Part shown: positions 27,604-36,644 of the stretch, one piece after another
Position numbering within the stretch: the stretch's first letter is position 1
How the letters are laid out: the number at the start of each line of letters is the position of its first letter
From: Sporosarcina quadrami
GTDB taxonomy: Bacteria > Bacillota > Bacilli > Bacillales_A > Planococcaceae
Length of the DNA: 64,000 bases
NCBI RefSeq assembly: GCF_014836615.1
Contig: NZ_JACSQN010000001.1
Span: 186,001-250,000, forward strand
Direction: 5' to 3'
Translations under genes and position numbers: made by a program
Notes under the pieces: model-generated
Seen by the model: the letters and a program-made list of their open reading frames with translations, nothing else
What the model was told of the DNA's origin: nothing
Database searches by the model: none

Positions 27604-29472
27604 ATGAGAAAATTAAATTGGCCGAAGCATTCAATACTCGTCATCGCGATTATTGCAACGTGGCTAACGACATATATTGGCTATATTTCTAGTTTTAACA
27701 TGAAAATTGATAATATGATTCAAGAGTTTATTTTGTTTTTAAATCCTCTAAGTTTCTTATTATTCATATATGGAATTGCGTTGTTTATTAAAAGTATGAA
27801 GAGAAGAAAGATTTATATTCTCTCTATTAGTGTAATTACATCAATTATTATGTTTAGTAATGCAGTGTTTTATCGATTCTTCAATGATTTTATAACATTG
27901 CCAGTTTTATTCCAAACAAGTAATTTTGGCGACCTTTCGTCATCGGTTTTTGCAAATATCCATGTTTGGGACATCTTTTTCTTCACAGATGTACTACTAA
28001 TTGCTTTAGCGATGAAATTTATACCGTATAATGAACAACCATCCAACCAGAGGAAAATAGGGAACAAATTGTACTTTGTAGTTGCTGCAACTGTACTGAT
28101 GGTCAATTTAGGACTTTCGGAAGCGCAAAGACCACAATTACTTACGCGAAGTTTTGACAGAGAATTACTCGTTAAAAACATTGGTGCGTATAACTACCAT
28201 ATTTATGATTTGTTCATTCAATCTAAAACACATGCACAAAGAGCGCTTGCGGACGGAAGCGAACTGTCCGAAGTTGCTAACTATGTGAATGCAAATTATG
28301 CAGAGCCTAATCCTGATATGTTCGGTGTAGCTGAAGGAAAAAATGTTATTATGATTTCACTTGAATCACTTCAGAACTTTGTTATTAACAATGAAATGAA
28401 TGGTCACGTCATTACTCCGTTTTTAAATGAACTTACAAAGGATCCTGATACATTTTATTTCAATAATTTTTATCATCAGACAGGTTTAGGAAAGACTTCC
28501 GATTCTGAGTTTATATTAGAAAACTCTCTGTATGGCCGTAATGGTGGGGCTGTCTTCTTTACGAACAGTGGTAACACATATAATTCTTTGTCTGAAAAAC
28601 TTGGTGAAAACGGCTACTATACGACAGTAATGCACGCTAATAACCGTAGTTTTTGGAACCGAGATATTATGTACCAGGCATTGAAAGTTGATAAATTTTA
28701 TGATGTGGATAGTTATGAAATTGGGGAAGGTCAAGCAGTTAACTGGGGTATGAAAGATATCCCATACTTTGAACAATCTATCGAGCTAATGAAAGAGATG
28801 CCTCAACCATTTTCTACACGTATGATTACTTTGACAAACCACCATCCTTTTGATTTGGATGAAGAAGATATGATGATTCCAGCATACAATTCAAATTCTA
28901 AAACGTTAAATCAGTATTTCCAAACTGTGCGTTATATGGATGAGTCCATAAAAGTGTTTTTCGAGGACTTGAAAAAGAGTGGGCTATACGACAACTCAAT
29001 CATCATCATGTATGGTGATCATTATGGAATTTCCGAAAATCACAATAAAGCAATGGGCATGTATCTCGATAAAGAAATAACGCCTCTAGATACTGTTGAG
29101 TTACAAAAAGTACCGATGTACATTCATATACCTGGTTACGGAAAAGGAAAAGTGACGGATGAGTTGACTGGTCAAATGGATTTACGACCAACAATTCTCC
29201 ACTTACTTGGCATCGATACGAAAGAAGATATGCAAATGGGTTCAGATGTATTTTCACCTGATCATGAACCATTCGTTATTTTCAGAGATGGAAGATTTGT
29301 GACGAAAGATCATATTTATACGCAAGAAGTATGTTATGATATTAAAACACGTGAGATGGATGATAGTGGAGCTTGTGAGCCTTATAATGAACGAGCTACA
29401 ACGGAACTTGACTATTCTGACATGATCATCAACGGCGACTTGCTTAGATTTACTGAGGAAGACAAAGAATAG
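27604..29472 (+). CDS. yqgS: Lipoteichoic acid synthase family protein (YqgS-like)
   Basis: Glycerol-phosphate transferase that polymerises or primes lipoteichoic acid on the outer membrane face. The 622-residue product has five N-terminal transmembrane segments (about residues 8-165) and an extracellular sulfatase-fold domain. The nucleophile threonine lies in GLGKTSDSEF, with MISLESLQNF and MYGDHYGISENHN as metal-binding motifs. ATG at 27604 follows AAAGGAAGGG; the ATG at 27586 has no ribosome site. It fits yqgS by position. Whether it acts as main synthase or primase cannot be read. Confidence 0.93.
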   Translation: MRKLNWPKHSILVIAIIATWLTTYIGYISSFNMKIDNMIQEFILFLNPLSFLLFIYGIALFIKSMKRRKIYILSISVITSIIMFSNAVFYRFFNDFITLPVLFQTSNFGDLSSSVFANIHVWDIFFFTDVLLIALAMKFIPYNEQPSNQRKIGNKLYFVVAATVLMVNLGLSEAQRPQLLTRSFDRELLVKNIGAYNYHIYDLFIQSKTHAQRALADGSELSEVANYVNANYAEPNPDMFGVAEGKNVIMISLESLQNFVINNEMNGHVITPFLNELTKDPDTFYFNNFYHQTGLGKTSDSEFILENSLYGRNGGAVFFTNSGNTYNSLSEKLGENGYYTTVMHANNRSFWNRDIMYQALKVDKFYDVDSYEIGEGQAVNWGMKDIPYFEQSIELMKEMPQPFSTRMITLTNHHPFDLDEEDMMIPAYNSNSKTLNQYFQTVRYMDESIKVFFEDLKKSGLYDNSIIIMYGDHYGISENHNKAMGMYLDKEITPLDTVELQKVPMYIHIPGYGKGKVTDELTGQMDLRPTILHLLGIDTKEDMQMGSDVFSPDHEPFVIFRDGRFVTKDHIYTQEVCYDIKTREMDDSGACEPYNERATTELDYSDMIINGDLLRFTEEDKE

Positions 29473-29500
29473 CCAAAGTTGAAATTACATGAAGTCAACT

Positions 29501-29540
29501 AAGTTCTGCACGGGTTTGTTTACCGTGCAGAACTTTTTTT
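29501..29540 (+). terminator. Intrinsic terminator after yqgS
   Basis: AAGTTCTGCACGG/CCGTGCAGAACTT stem followed by seven T residues. Confidence 0.93.
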
Positions 29541-29582
29541 ACATAGGAATACTATAAACTACTTACCTGAAGGAGGGTCGCG

Positions 29583-30680
29583 ATGAAAAGACTTCTAATA
29601 CTGCTTGGTTTTCTGCTCGCCTTTACAGCAGCTTGTACGAAGGCGGAAGTTGATAACGAGAATGACGGAAAACAGTCTCCTATTCCTGATTCAACAATAG
29701 AAGATCCTATTAGAAAGGTACATATTTTCAATGCCGATCCTACTGTTTTTCATTTTGTTTCTGACTGGTTGACTGATACTAAGATTCTTTACGTTGAGAA
29801 AAACAATAGTATCTATCAAGTGAAATTCTTTGATATTGAAACAGGGGAGTCAAGCCTCGTATATGAAGATGAATCTTTCATTACAGATGTCATCGTACAT
29901 CCAATTGAAGATTATTTGCTTATACATACAAGTAATCAGGCAGATGCGGCTATCTTAAAAGTTGTATCTCTTGAAGGCACAATCTTACATGAAATGGAAA
30001 TTGCGTCCTCGGAGCTTTCTGTAAATTGGAATGCTGCCGATTCACAAAAAATATTAATAACGGCATTTCATGAAGATTGGACGTTCGATATTTTTGTTTT
30101 CGACGGATACGATGAGGATCTCTCGATTGTCGATGTTGAAGATCCTTTTCCTAAATGGGCAGGTGTCAACCAAATCGCAAGTATTAATATTTCTGAGCAT
30201 GCACTTGATGGAGGCAAACTTCAGTTTCTGAATTTAGAATCAGATGAGATTTCGATTTCAGAAATAGACGATGTTGTGTACTTTGATACTTATGGCGAGC
30301 GTCTATTCATCGTTACAGTACCAAAAGACAATCTTTTTACGTTTTCCATGAATTCCTTAGTTGGTGAAACTATATCAGAATGGCAAATGCCTGCAGTCAG
30401 CAACTACTCTGAATGGGTCATTCCTGAAGTAGTGTGGATTAGTGAAGACTATATGTTATTTAAAGGTACTGAAAAAAGCGGCCAATTGGATGAATTAGGA
30501 TCAGCTTATAACTTGTATGCGTGGGAAGGAACTGATTACGATAAGTTATTGGAAGGGCTAGGGCCAGAACCACTCAAGTGTTCACCTTCGGGCGACTATT
30601 GTTTAAGCGGTTATACTTCTGAAGAATTAATTGAGAAGGCAAGTGGGGATCGATTTGAATGGATAAAATTTGATGAATAA
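29583..30680 (+). CDS. yqgU: Lipoprotein YqgU
   Basis: 365-residue secreted lipoprotein. The signal peptide LLILLGFLLAFTAAC ends in a lipobox with the modified cysteine at residue 18. The rest resembles a beta-propeller (TolB/WD-like), with repeated blade-like segments such as ILYVEKNNSIYQVKFFDIETG and LLIHTSNQADAAILKVVSLEG. The role is unknown. AAGGAGGG precedes the ATG. It is likely monocistronic, flanked by terminators. Confidence 0.88.
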   Translation: MKRLLILLGFLLAFTAACTKAEVDNENDGKQSPIPDSTIEDPIRKVHIFNADPTVFHFVSDWLTDTKILYVEKNNSIYQVKFFDIETGESSLVYEDESFITDVIVHPIEDYLLIHTSNQADAAILKVVSLEGTILHEMEIASSELSVNWNAADSQKILITAFHEDWTFDIFVFDGYDEDLSIVDVEDPFPKWAGVNQIASINISEHALDGGKLQFLNLESDEISISEIDDVVYFDTYGERLFIVTVPKDNLFTFSMNSLVGETISEWQMPAVSNYSEWVIPEVVWISEDYMLFKGTEKSGQLDELGSAYNLYAWEGTDYDKLLEGLGPEPLKCSPSGDYCLSGYTSEELIEKASGDRFEWIKFDE

Positions 30681-30717
30681 AAACAGCATCCACGAAAATC
30701 CGTGGATGCTGTTTTAA
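30680..30717. terminator. Bidirectional terminator between yqgU and yqgW
   Basis: AAAACAGCATCCACG/CGTGGATGCTGTTTT perfect stem with a short loop. Confidence 0.93.
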
Positions 30718-30726
30718 CATACATGA

Positions 30727-30906
30727 TTAATGAAGAGTAGGTGGATAACCTTGGAATACAATTGTAGCAATTGTAAATCCGCCAAAGATAACAGCTGCAG
30801 CAACGTTGAAAACGATGCTCAACAGATTGCGTTCTTTGAATCCTTGTACAGTACCTATAACCGATAAGATTGCAACAAGACCGAAAATCACCATTAATAT
30901 ATTCAT
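30727..30906 (-). CDS. yqgW: YqgW-like small membrane protein (DUF2759)
   Basis: 59-residue protein translated from the minus strand: MNILMVIFGLVAILSVIG opens it and FQGYPPTLH closes it. Two transmembrane helices are separated by a KERN turn. Length, content and position between yqgU and yqgX match the DUF2759/YqgW family; the function is unknown. AAAGGAG lies 11 bases upstream. Confidence 0.82.
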   Translation of the reverse strand: MNILMVIFGLVAILSVIGTVQGFKERNLLSIVFNVAAAVIFGGFTIATIVFQGYPPTLH

Positions 30907-31066
30907 GCGGTAGACACTCCTTTCAATAGAGAAAAAATGAATGCCGATTTAGCAATATTCCTCCTCTATTGTAATGGTTATTTAAGTTTTTGTCGAGCCA
31001 AATAAATGTCGAAAGTTTGAATTTTACTTTACACTTCATTATTATTTACTTTAGGAGGTGGGAATG

Positions 31067-31702
31067 ATGTTGAAAGTACATACTTATCCATTAGGACCGA
31101 TAGGGACCAATTGTTACATTGTAATGGGCGAAGATGGAAAATGTCTTATTATTGATCCAGGTGCAGAATCTAAGAAAATTAATACTAAAATAAATAAGTT
31201 AGAAGCTAAACCTATAGCTATTTTATTGACTCATGCACATTTTGATCATATCGGTGCAGTTGACCAAGTGAGGGATCGGTTTAAAATCCCTGTCCTTATT
31301 CACGAAGCTGAAAAAGATTGGCTTCTTAATCCGAATTTGAACGGATCTTCTAGATACCCAGGATTTCCTCCGGTACAAAATGCAGCGGCCGATGCATATT
31401 TGGAAGAGGGCATTGTAGAAATTGGACCATTTACAATTGATGTGCGCCATACACCAGGTCACTCGCCGGGCAGCGTGTCTTTTGTCTTTCATGAATACAA
31501 GACGGCAATTGTAGGAGATACCCTTTTTAAGCAGAGCATTGGAAGAACTGATCTTCCAGGGGGGAATACAAGAAAGCTTCTCTCTTCAATACATGAACAA
31601 TTATTATCTCTGGACGATGACTATACAATATATCCAGGTCATGGGTTCCCGACAACACCAGGTGAGGAAAAAGATTCAAATCCATTCTTGAACGGATTCT
31701 GA
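31067..31702 (+). CDS. yqgX: Metallo-beta-lactamase fold hydrolase YqgX
   Basis: The 211-residue product is a glyoxalase II-like MBL-fold enzyme with the binuclear metal motif THAHFDHIG (about residues 52-60), TPGHSPGSVSF, VGDTLF and YPGHG. Substrates in the family are usually thioesters such as hydroxyacyl-bacillithiol or glutathione; here the substrate is unknown. The second ATG is taken, 7 bases after AGGAGGT; 31064 is an alternative. A strong terminator follows. Confidence 0.92.
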   Translation: MLKVHTYPLGPIGTNCYIVMGEDGKCLIIDPGAESKKINTKINKLEAKPIAILLTHAHFDHIGAVDQVRDRFKIPVLIHEAEKDWLLNPNLNGSSRYPGFPPVQNAAADAYLEEGIVEIGPFTIDVRHTPGHSPGSVSFVFHEYKTAIVGDTLFKQSIGRTDLPGGNTRKLLSSIHEQLLSLDDDYTIYPGHGFPTTPGEEKDSNPFLNGF

Positions 31703-31710
31703 AGCCAAAC

Positions 31711-31740
31711 AAAAAAACAGCCGAATGGGCTGTTTTTTTG
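31711..31740. terminator. Terminator between yqgX and yqgY
   Basis: AAACAGCC/GGGCTGTTT stem with loop GAAT, A run before and T run after, between convergent genes. Confidence 0.92.
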
Positions 31741-31751
31741 TTTGAACACTT

Positions 31752-31994
31752 TTAGTGTCCTCCACCTGGTACGTGAATGAACGTTGCGTAATAACTGAAA
31801 CCTACCATGAAAATCATGAGATAAGCTCCGAACATGTACATATACATACGTTCTGTAAGATTCAAATAACCAAGCAAGAGGAAGAAAATTGTGCTGGCAA
31901 TAAAGATGACGGTTGCTGGCAACATACCGCCGATGAAAAACATTACTGCGAAAATACCAGTCCAGAAACCACATAGCTTGAACATATTATCCAT
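31752..31994 (-). CDS. yqgY: YqgY-like small membrane protein (DUF2626)
   Basis: 80-residue protein with three transmembrane segments (CGFWTGIFAVMFFIGGM, VIFIASTIFFLLLGYLN, MFGAYLMIFMVGFSYYA) ending in HVPGGGH. The pattern matches DUF2626/YqgY, found next to comGA in Bacillus; the function is unknown. ATG at 31994 follows AAGGAGGG; the reading frame extension to 32063 has no such signal. Confidence 0.87.
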   Translation of the reverse strand: MDNMFKLCGFWTGIFAVMFFIGGMLPATVIFIASTIFFLLLGYLNLTERMYMYMFGAYLMIFMVGFSYYATFIHVPGGGH

Positions 31995-32128
31995 AAGTCC
32001 GTCCCTCCTTAACGTAAAACGATGAAAAGTTCTCTTATCCATTATAAGTGATAGGAAGCTCAAAAGTAAACTCCTATGAAGTCATACATTGTGACAAATG
32101 CATGGATAGGAATGGTTTAATTGGATTC

Positions 32129-32212
32129 AAAAATCGATTTTCATAGGTTATGTACCTCCAAAAAATGAGTTTGATGGAAACTGTTCCTTTTAAAGGTGTT
32201 GTACAGTATACT
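32129..32212 (+). promoter_or_regulatory. ComK-type binding site and promoter of the comG operon
   Basis: Box 1 is AAAA-ATCGA-TTTT (32129-32141), an exact AAAA-N5-TTTT. Box 2 is AAAA-ATGAG-TTTG (32161-32173), one mismatch. They are separated by 19 bases, close to the N18 spacing of known K-boxes. A TATACT -10 hexamer at 32207-32212 lies downstream and its -35 is weak, as expected for a ComK-activated promoter. Confidence 0.78.
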
Positions 32213-32263
32213 CGCGTTAAGGCGAGGAGCGGTCATTCGTCTTTGAGGAAAGAGGGGTGTTCA

Positions 32264-33271
32264 ATGGAAAAGCGGGATAATCTTATTGAGAAGAAATGCT
32301 TTGCTCTGTTGGAGAATGCGATAGCCAATCAGGCGACCGACATCCATCTCGTACCGTTGAAAGACAATTATGAAGTTCGCTTTAAAATCAATTCGAAACT
32401 TGAAACGTCCAGTTCATTTCCCCCACAGTTGGCTGGACGTATGATCTCCTTTTACAAATTTCTATCTTCGCTAGACATCAGTGACAAACGTAAGCCGCAG
32501 AGCGGTTCTTTTCATAAACAAATTCAACAGGAAAATTTTTCGTTTAGGGTATCGACTATTCCCTCTGTCAATATGCAAGAAAGTGTCGTCATTCGGTTGC
32601 AAAAACATGACAAGATTGTTGCGCTTGAAAATTTATGTGTGGAACCTGTATGGGAACAACAACTTCGACAGGCTACAGAAGAGCGGCAAGGACTCATCAT
32701 AGTTACAGGGCCAACAGGAAGTGGTAAGACCACTACTATTTATTCACTGACTGCTCATTGTGTAAATGAGTTGGAACGGCATGTCATCACATTAGAAGAC
32801 CCTGTCGAAAACAATCATTCGCATTTATTGCAAATACAAGTGAATGAGCGTTCCGGTATGACGTACGCTGCAGGACTCAAAGCGATTTTAAGGCATTCGC
32901 CTGACGTCATCATGATAGGAGAAATTAGAGATGCGGAAACGGCGAAGACAGCAGTAGCGGCAGCACTAACGGGTCACCTTGTTTTGACAACCGTTCACTC
33001 GAAGGATCCGGAAGGTTGTTTCTATCGATTAATGGATTTTGGGATTACACCAGAAGAACTTCGACAGACAATTGTCTGTATCTGTGCTCAACGACTCGTT
33101 CACAATGAACAAGAACAGACAAATGCAGTTTTTGAAATTGTTCATGGCGACCTACTCGATCAATTATCAGATGGGATTGTAAAAGGTGAACGGATCAATA
33201 TCCCTACTGAATTGAAAATCGAAACTGTTTTACAACGATATGGAAATAAGGAACGGTTACGTCATGATTGA
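32264..33271 (+). CDS. comGA: Competence pseudopilus ATPase ComGA
   Basis: Cytosolic secretion/assembly ATPase that polymerises the transformation pseudopilus. The 335-residue product belongs to the GspE/PilB superfamily, with Walker A GPTGSGKTTT (about residues 148-157), the Asp box near HVITLEDPVEN, Walker B VIMIGEIRD and a His box HLVLTTVHSKD. The tetracysteine zinc motif of large PilB proteins is absent, as is normal for ComGA. ATG at 32264 follows AAGAGGGG; the frame upstream to 32150 overlaps the promoter. First of seven overlapping com genes. Confidence 0.95.
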   Translation: MEKRDNLIEKKCFALLENAIANQATDIHLVPLKDNYEVRFKINSKLETSSSFPPQLAGRMISFYKFLSSLDISDKRKPQSGSFHKQIQQENFSFRVSTIPSVNMQESVVIRLQKHDKIVALENLCVEPVWEQQLRQATEERQGLIIVTGPTGSGKTTTIYSLTAHCVNELERHVITLEDPVENNHSHLLQIQVNERSGMTYAAGLKAILRHSPDVIMIGEIRDAETAKTAVAAALTGHLVLTTVHSKDPEGCFYRLMDFGITPEELRQTIVCICAQRLVHNEQEQTNAVFEIVHGDLLDQLSDGIVKGERINIPTELKIETVLQRYGNKERLRHD

Positions 33272-34319
33272 GCATCAAATTGAGCGTTCTCATAAACGTG
33301 TTGAACGAATTATCAATCGACCAGCCTTTCTAGGACGTCTTGCAATGTTGTTAAAAGAAGGTTACACATTTCATGACGGGCTCATACTTCTCCTCCCATA
33401 TCACAGTAAAAATTATGTAGAACTACTCGAACAGATTGAAACTGATTTAAAAGCAGGTGATGGGGTTGTAGATATATTAATGAACCTCGGTTTTTCATCA
33501 AACAATCTTTTACCTATTATTATTTCGGAAGTGGATGGTAGATTAGCAGAAGCATTGGAAGGAGTTGCAGAAAGACTGAAAAAAGCAGGTGAAAGGAGCA
33601 AGAAGTTAAGAAATATCTTGCTCTATCCAATTGTGCTCTTTTCTTTTATGGCTGTTCTGCTCGTATTATTCCGCAACTACTTCCTTCCTAATTTACAAGC
33701 ATTAGCAATAACGAGAAATGATACAAGTACTGGGTTCGTTTCTATTTTGCCAATAATCGTCTCCAAAATACCAGATTTGATGATTATAGTAGGAATAATC
33801 GTTTTAATCGGTGTGGCAATTGTCTCAATAGTCTATCGCAAACTATCACCATCCAAGAGAATTAGGTTTTTCTTGCGTATCCCGATAGCCGGCGATTTTT
33901 TCGTCAAGATGAAAACAAGCGATTTCGCGAGTGAACTCGGCAGTTTACTCCATTCCGGTCTTTCGATGCAAGATGCACTCGATGTTTTGACGAATCAGCA
34001 AGTGGATAAAATAATGATGGAAATTGCAACAACTATTAAAAAGCATGTCATTTATGGAGAAAACTTAGACCAAGCAATTTTACTGACAGATGGCTTAAGT
34101 AACGAGTTGAGTTCGTATGCATTGCATGGTGCAAATGCTGGTCATTTGCCTAAAGAGTTAATGATCTACAGTGAAAATCTACGCGAAAGAATAGAAGAGG
34201 ACTTGAGTAAATGGTTATCTTCGTTACAACCTGTATTGTTCACAATCCTTGCCATTTGTATTTTGGCAGCTTATTTAGCTTTGTTATTACCTATATACAA
34301 TATGTTCGATAGCATTTGA
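33264..34319 (+). CDS. comGB: Competence pseudopilus platform protein ComGB
   Basis: Polytopic inner-membrane platform of the pseudopilus (GspF/PilC family). The 351-residue product has two GspF repeats (about 25-145 and 220-340) and three main hydrophobic segments (ILLYPIVLFSFMAVLLVLF, LMIIVGIIVLIGVAIVSIV, VLFTILAICILAAYLALLL). The chosen ATG overlaps the end of comGA and gives the usual N-terminus; 33240 is an unlikely alternative. Confidence 0.93.
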   Translation: MIEHQIERSHKRVERIINRPAFLGRLAMLLKEGYTFHDGLILLLPYHSKNYVELLEQIETDLKAGDGVVDILMNLGFSSNNLLPIIISEVDGRLAEALEGVAERLKKAGERSKKLRNILLYPIVLFSFMAVLLVLFRNYFLPNLQALAITRNDTSTGFVSILPIIVSKIPDLMIIVGIIVLIGVAIVSIVYRKLSPSKRIRFFLRIPIAGDFFVKMKTSDFASELGSLLHSGLSMQDALDVLTNQQVDKIMMEIATTIKKHVIYGENLDQAILLTDGLSNELSSYALHGANAGHLPKELMIYSENLRERIEEDLSKWLSSLQPVLFTILAICILAAYLALLLPIYNMFDSI

Positions 34320-34331
34320 GGAGGTAAGACG

Positions 34332-34673
34332 ATGTACAATGTAAAAAATGAAAATGGCTTCACTTTAATAGAAATGATGATCGTTTTACTAATTATTTCT
34401 GTTCTAGTGCTCATTGCAATACCGAACGTCACTAAACATTCCAGTAACATTGATAAAAAAGGATGCGAAGCGTATGTGAAAATGGTACAAGGTCAAGTGG
34501 AGGCATACCGTATGGAAAATCATAAGGTACCTTCTTTGACTGAGTTGCAAACCGCTGATTATTTACCAGAAAATGCTTCCTGTCCAGACGGAACGGCAAT
34601 TGAGATTTCATCAGACGGGATAGTAAAATCAGCAGGGAGCTTAGAAACATCGCAAGGAAATGCTGGTGAGTAA
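34332..34673 (+). CDS. comGC: Major pseudopilin ComGC
   Basis: 113-residue type IV prepilin-like protein; family members are cleaved by ComC after Gly and form the pseudopilus shaft. The leader MYNVKNENG is followed by FTLIEMMIVLLIISVLVLIA, the cleavage and N-methylation motif with the conserved Glu at +5. Cysteines at about residues 47 and 81 could form the known intramolecular disulfide. AGGAGGT lies upstream. Confidence 0.95.
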   Translation: MYNVKNENGFTLIEMMIVLLIISVLVLIAIPNVTKHSSNIDKKGCEAYVKMVQGQVEAYRMENHKVPSLTELQTADYLPENASCPDGTAIEISSDGIVKSAGSLETSQGNAGE

Positions 34674-35106
34674 ACAATCGGGTTTTACTTTTTTAGAGTT
34701 GCTATTAGTGCTAAGTATTGTAGCGATTTTAACTGTAGTCATACTACCGAGCGGTGATAGATGGGTGAAGAAGCAAAGTGAAACAGAAGCGCTGCATGCT
34801 TTTATTGCTACTATTCATCATGCACAAGCTTATGCAATCGGGTATGAAGTTCCGACCGCTGTCAAACTTCGGAATTCAGGTGCTTCTTATAGTTTGTTTA
34901 CGCCTCTTACAGAAGCCTCCACTGTGACACTTGATTTCCCACCAGGTATGAGGGTAATTGGTTCTAGCCATTCGCAAAATGGAGTTTCTTTCAACAATAG
35001 AGGAAGTGTCAGTGAAGTGAAAACGATTGCACTACAAACTTCTACCGGAGTGAAACTGATAACCGTGCAAATGGAACATGGGAGGATTCTCGTCCGTGAT
35101 CAATGA
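34666..35106 (+). CDS. comGD: Minor pseudopilin ComGD
   Basis: 146-residue prepilin: SKQSG then FTFLELLLVLSIVAILTVV with the +5 Glu. It starts with GTG at 34666, 7 bases after AAGGA and 8 bases before the comGC stop ends; the in-frame ATG at 34660 lies too close to the ribosome site. It overlaps comGC and comGE, as usual for the operon. Confidence 0.9.
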   Translation: MSKQSGFTFLELLLVLSIVAILTVVILPSGDRWVKKQSETEALHAFIATIHHAQAYAIGYEVPTAVKLRNSGASYSLFTPLTEASTVTLDFPPGMRVIGSSHSQNGVSFNNRGSVSEVKTIALQTSTGVKLITVQMEHGRILVRDQ

Positions 35107-35398
35107 GAAAGGCTATTCATGGCCGGAATCCATTCTTGCGCTAGTTGTCGTGACAGTCATTTTCGGTACGTTACTACCCTTGTATTCAAATATGGCAAAA
35201 GGATTGGAGAAGAAGCGAGTGCAGATGCACGCAACAGAAATTGTATATCAAGGCGCTCTTTTGAACCACTATTATGGGAGAGCCATAGGCAGCACTCTTA
35301 TAGAAGAAGTGACTTTCACGTGGACAAAAGAAGGGAATACAATTTGTGTGTCGTATGAATTGCTGGGGGATGAAGTTGAAAAATGCATAGATTACTAA
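35096..35398 (+). CDS. comGE: Minor pseudopilin ComGE
   Basis: 100-residue prepilin-like protein with a short leader ending KGY and the hydrophobic stretch SWPESILALVVVTVIFGTLL, an atypical but recognisable cleavage region with Glu at +5 of the processed form. GTG at 35096 follows GGGAGG by 10 bases; the ATG at 35078 is less likely. It overlaps ComGD by 11 and ComGF by 16 bases. Confidence 0.85.
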   Translation: MINEKGYSWPESILALVVVTVIFGTLLPLYSNMAKGLEKKRVQMHATEIVYQGALLNHYYGRAIGSTLIEEVTFTWTKEGNTICVSYELLGDEVEKCIDY

Positions 35399-35832
35399 AA
35401 AGGAATAACGAATTAGGGTATTCCTTACTTGAGTCCATTTTTCAATTGCTGATCTTAGGGATATTTCTTCAGTTCGTCATTTTGTTTTTTTATTGGAAAG
35501 CTCCTATTGAACGTCAATTTGAAGATTATTATGCGACCGAATGGGAACTGTTCGGTATAGAATTACAGTCATTGTTAATAGATGTGGAAGAATTTAATAC
35601 TCTGGTTGGAAACCGGACAATTTCATTTATAAATGACAGGGGGGTGATTGAAATTGGTCAACTAGACTCCGTAATCCGTAAACGCGTCAATAACACAGGG
35701 CACGTGCCGCTTTATACGAATATCCGACAGGCAATTTTCACACATGAAGATGATGAACTACTTGTCGAAGTACTGATGCGTGATGGCAAAATCCGTGAGA
35801 GGAGGTTTGTCATTGGACTACGTCAAGAATGA
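35383..35832 (+). CDS. comGF: Minor pseudopilin ComGF
   Basis: 149-residue protein with leader RNNELG and hydrophobic helix YSLLESIFQLLILGIFLQFV containing the +5 Glu. The ComGF-type body continues (DYYATEWELFGIELQSLL, RKRVNNTGHVPLYTNIRQA). Its start is inside the end of comGE and its stop inside comGG. Confidence 0.88.
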   Translation: MHRLLKRNNELGYSLLESIFQLLILGIFLQFVILFFYWKAPIERQFEDYYATEWELFGIELQSLLIDVEEFNTLVGNRTISFINDRGVIEIGQLDSVIRKRVNNTGHVPLYTNIRQAIFTHEDDELLVEVLMRDGKIRERRFVIGLRQE

Positions 35833-36037
35833 ACGTGGTACAGTGCTTGCTGCCTCAATTATTTTACTTTTTGTAGTTAGCCTCTTTCTTTTTACCCTCG
35901 TTTCATGGCATAGTAATCTATATAGAACTTTCGATTCCATTGAAACGTATTATGAAAATCAAACAACAAAGATTATGAGGCAGGGCGGTTACTATTATGA
36001 AGAAAGTATATTTGATTGGGTTCATGGGCAGTGGTAA
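35813..36037 (+). CDS. comGG: Minor pseudopilin ComGG, short form
   Basis: 74-residue product starting with TTG, 8 bases after GAGGAGG. It has a short N-terminus and a hydrophobic helix (GTVLAASIILLFVVSLFLFTL). It ends 41 bases inside aroK. Family members are near 120 residues, so this is short; the C-terminal half of the body is missing or the family is shorter here. Assignment rests on position after comGF and the N-terminal helix. Confidence 0.72.
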   Translation: MDYVKNERGTVLAASIILLFVVSLFLFTLVSWHSNLYRTFDSIETYYENQTTKIMRQGGYYYEESIFDWVHGQW

Positions 36038-36509
36038 AAGTGCAGTAGGTAAACGGTTAAGTAATGTATTACATGTACCGTTTTATGATATGGATACTGA
36101 AATTGCTAACAGGACAGGCATGACAATACCGCAAATATTCGAGACATACGGGGAAGAAAGGTTTCGTGATATGGAAACAGACTTTCTTCACAGATTTCAA
36201 GACGAGTATTGTATTATAGCGACTGGTGGCGGTGTTGCAATGCGCGCGCAGAATCGAGAAATCATGCGTCAAACCGGTCTTGTTTTCTGTTTGAATTCTA
36301 CTTTCCGGGATATTTGGCGAAGAGTGTCGACAGATAAGAACAGACCAATTGTACAGCGCTCAACAAGAGATGAACTGGAAATACTTTACCATAAGAGGAA
36401 ACCACTCTATTTAGAGAGTGCCCATTTCAAAGTTGAAACCGCAGGTAGGTCGCTTAACGAAATTACGCAGTATATCGCTTTTCAAATAATAAGACTGAAA
36501 AATGATTAA
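35997..36509 (+). CDS. aroK: Shikimate kinase
   Basis: Phosphorylates shikimate at the 3-hydroxyl in the chorismate pathway. The 170-residue product has the Walker A motif GFMGSGKSAVGKRL (about residues 8-21), shikimate-binding DMDTEI and RFRDMET, the GGG motif IATGGGVA and the lid RPI. It overlaps comGG by 41 bases, so it may be read from the comG transcript as well as from its own promoter. aroQ, another shikimate-pathway gene, lies at 48114. Confidence 0.95.
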   Translation: MKKVYLIGFMGSGKSAVGKRLSNVLHVPFYDMDTEIANRTGMTIPQIFETYGEERFRDMETDFLHRFQDEYCIIATGGGVAMRAQNREIMRQTGLVFCLNSTFRDIWRRVSTDKNRPIVQRSTRDELEILYHKRKPLYLESAHFKVETAGRSLNEITQYIAFQIIRLKND

Positions 36510-36527
36510 TGCCAGAGATTTTATATG

Positions 36528-36573
36528 GAAAAGCTATGGACACTCATGCAACATGGTGTCTATAGCTTTTCTT
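36528..36573 (+). terminator. Intrinsic terminator after aroK
   Basis: GAAAAGCTATGGACAC pairs with GTGTCTATAGCTTTT (one mismatched pair), followed by CTTATATTT. The 5' arm starts close to the aroK stop. Confidence 0.8.
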
Positions 36574-36644
36574 ATATTTGAACTTCATATCAGTTAAAAA
36601 TATAGAAATAAAACCTTTTCCTCGATTTTAAATTCTGAACAAAC

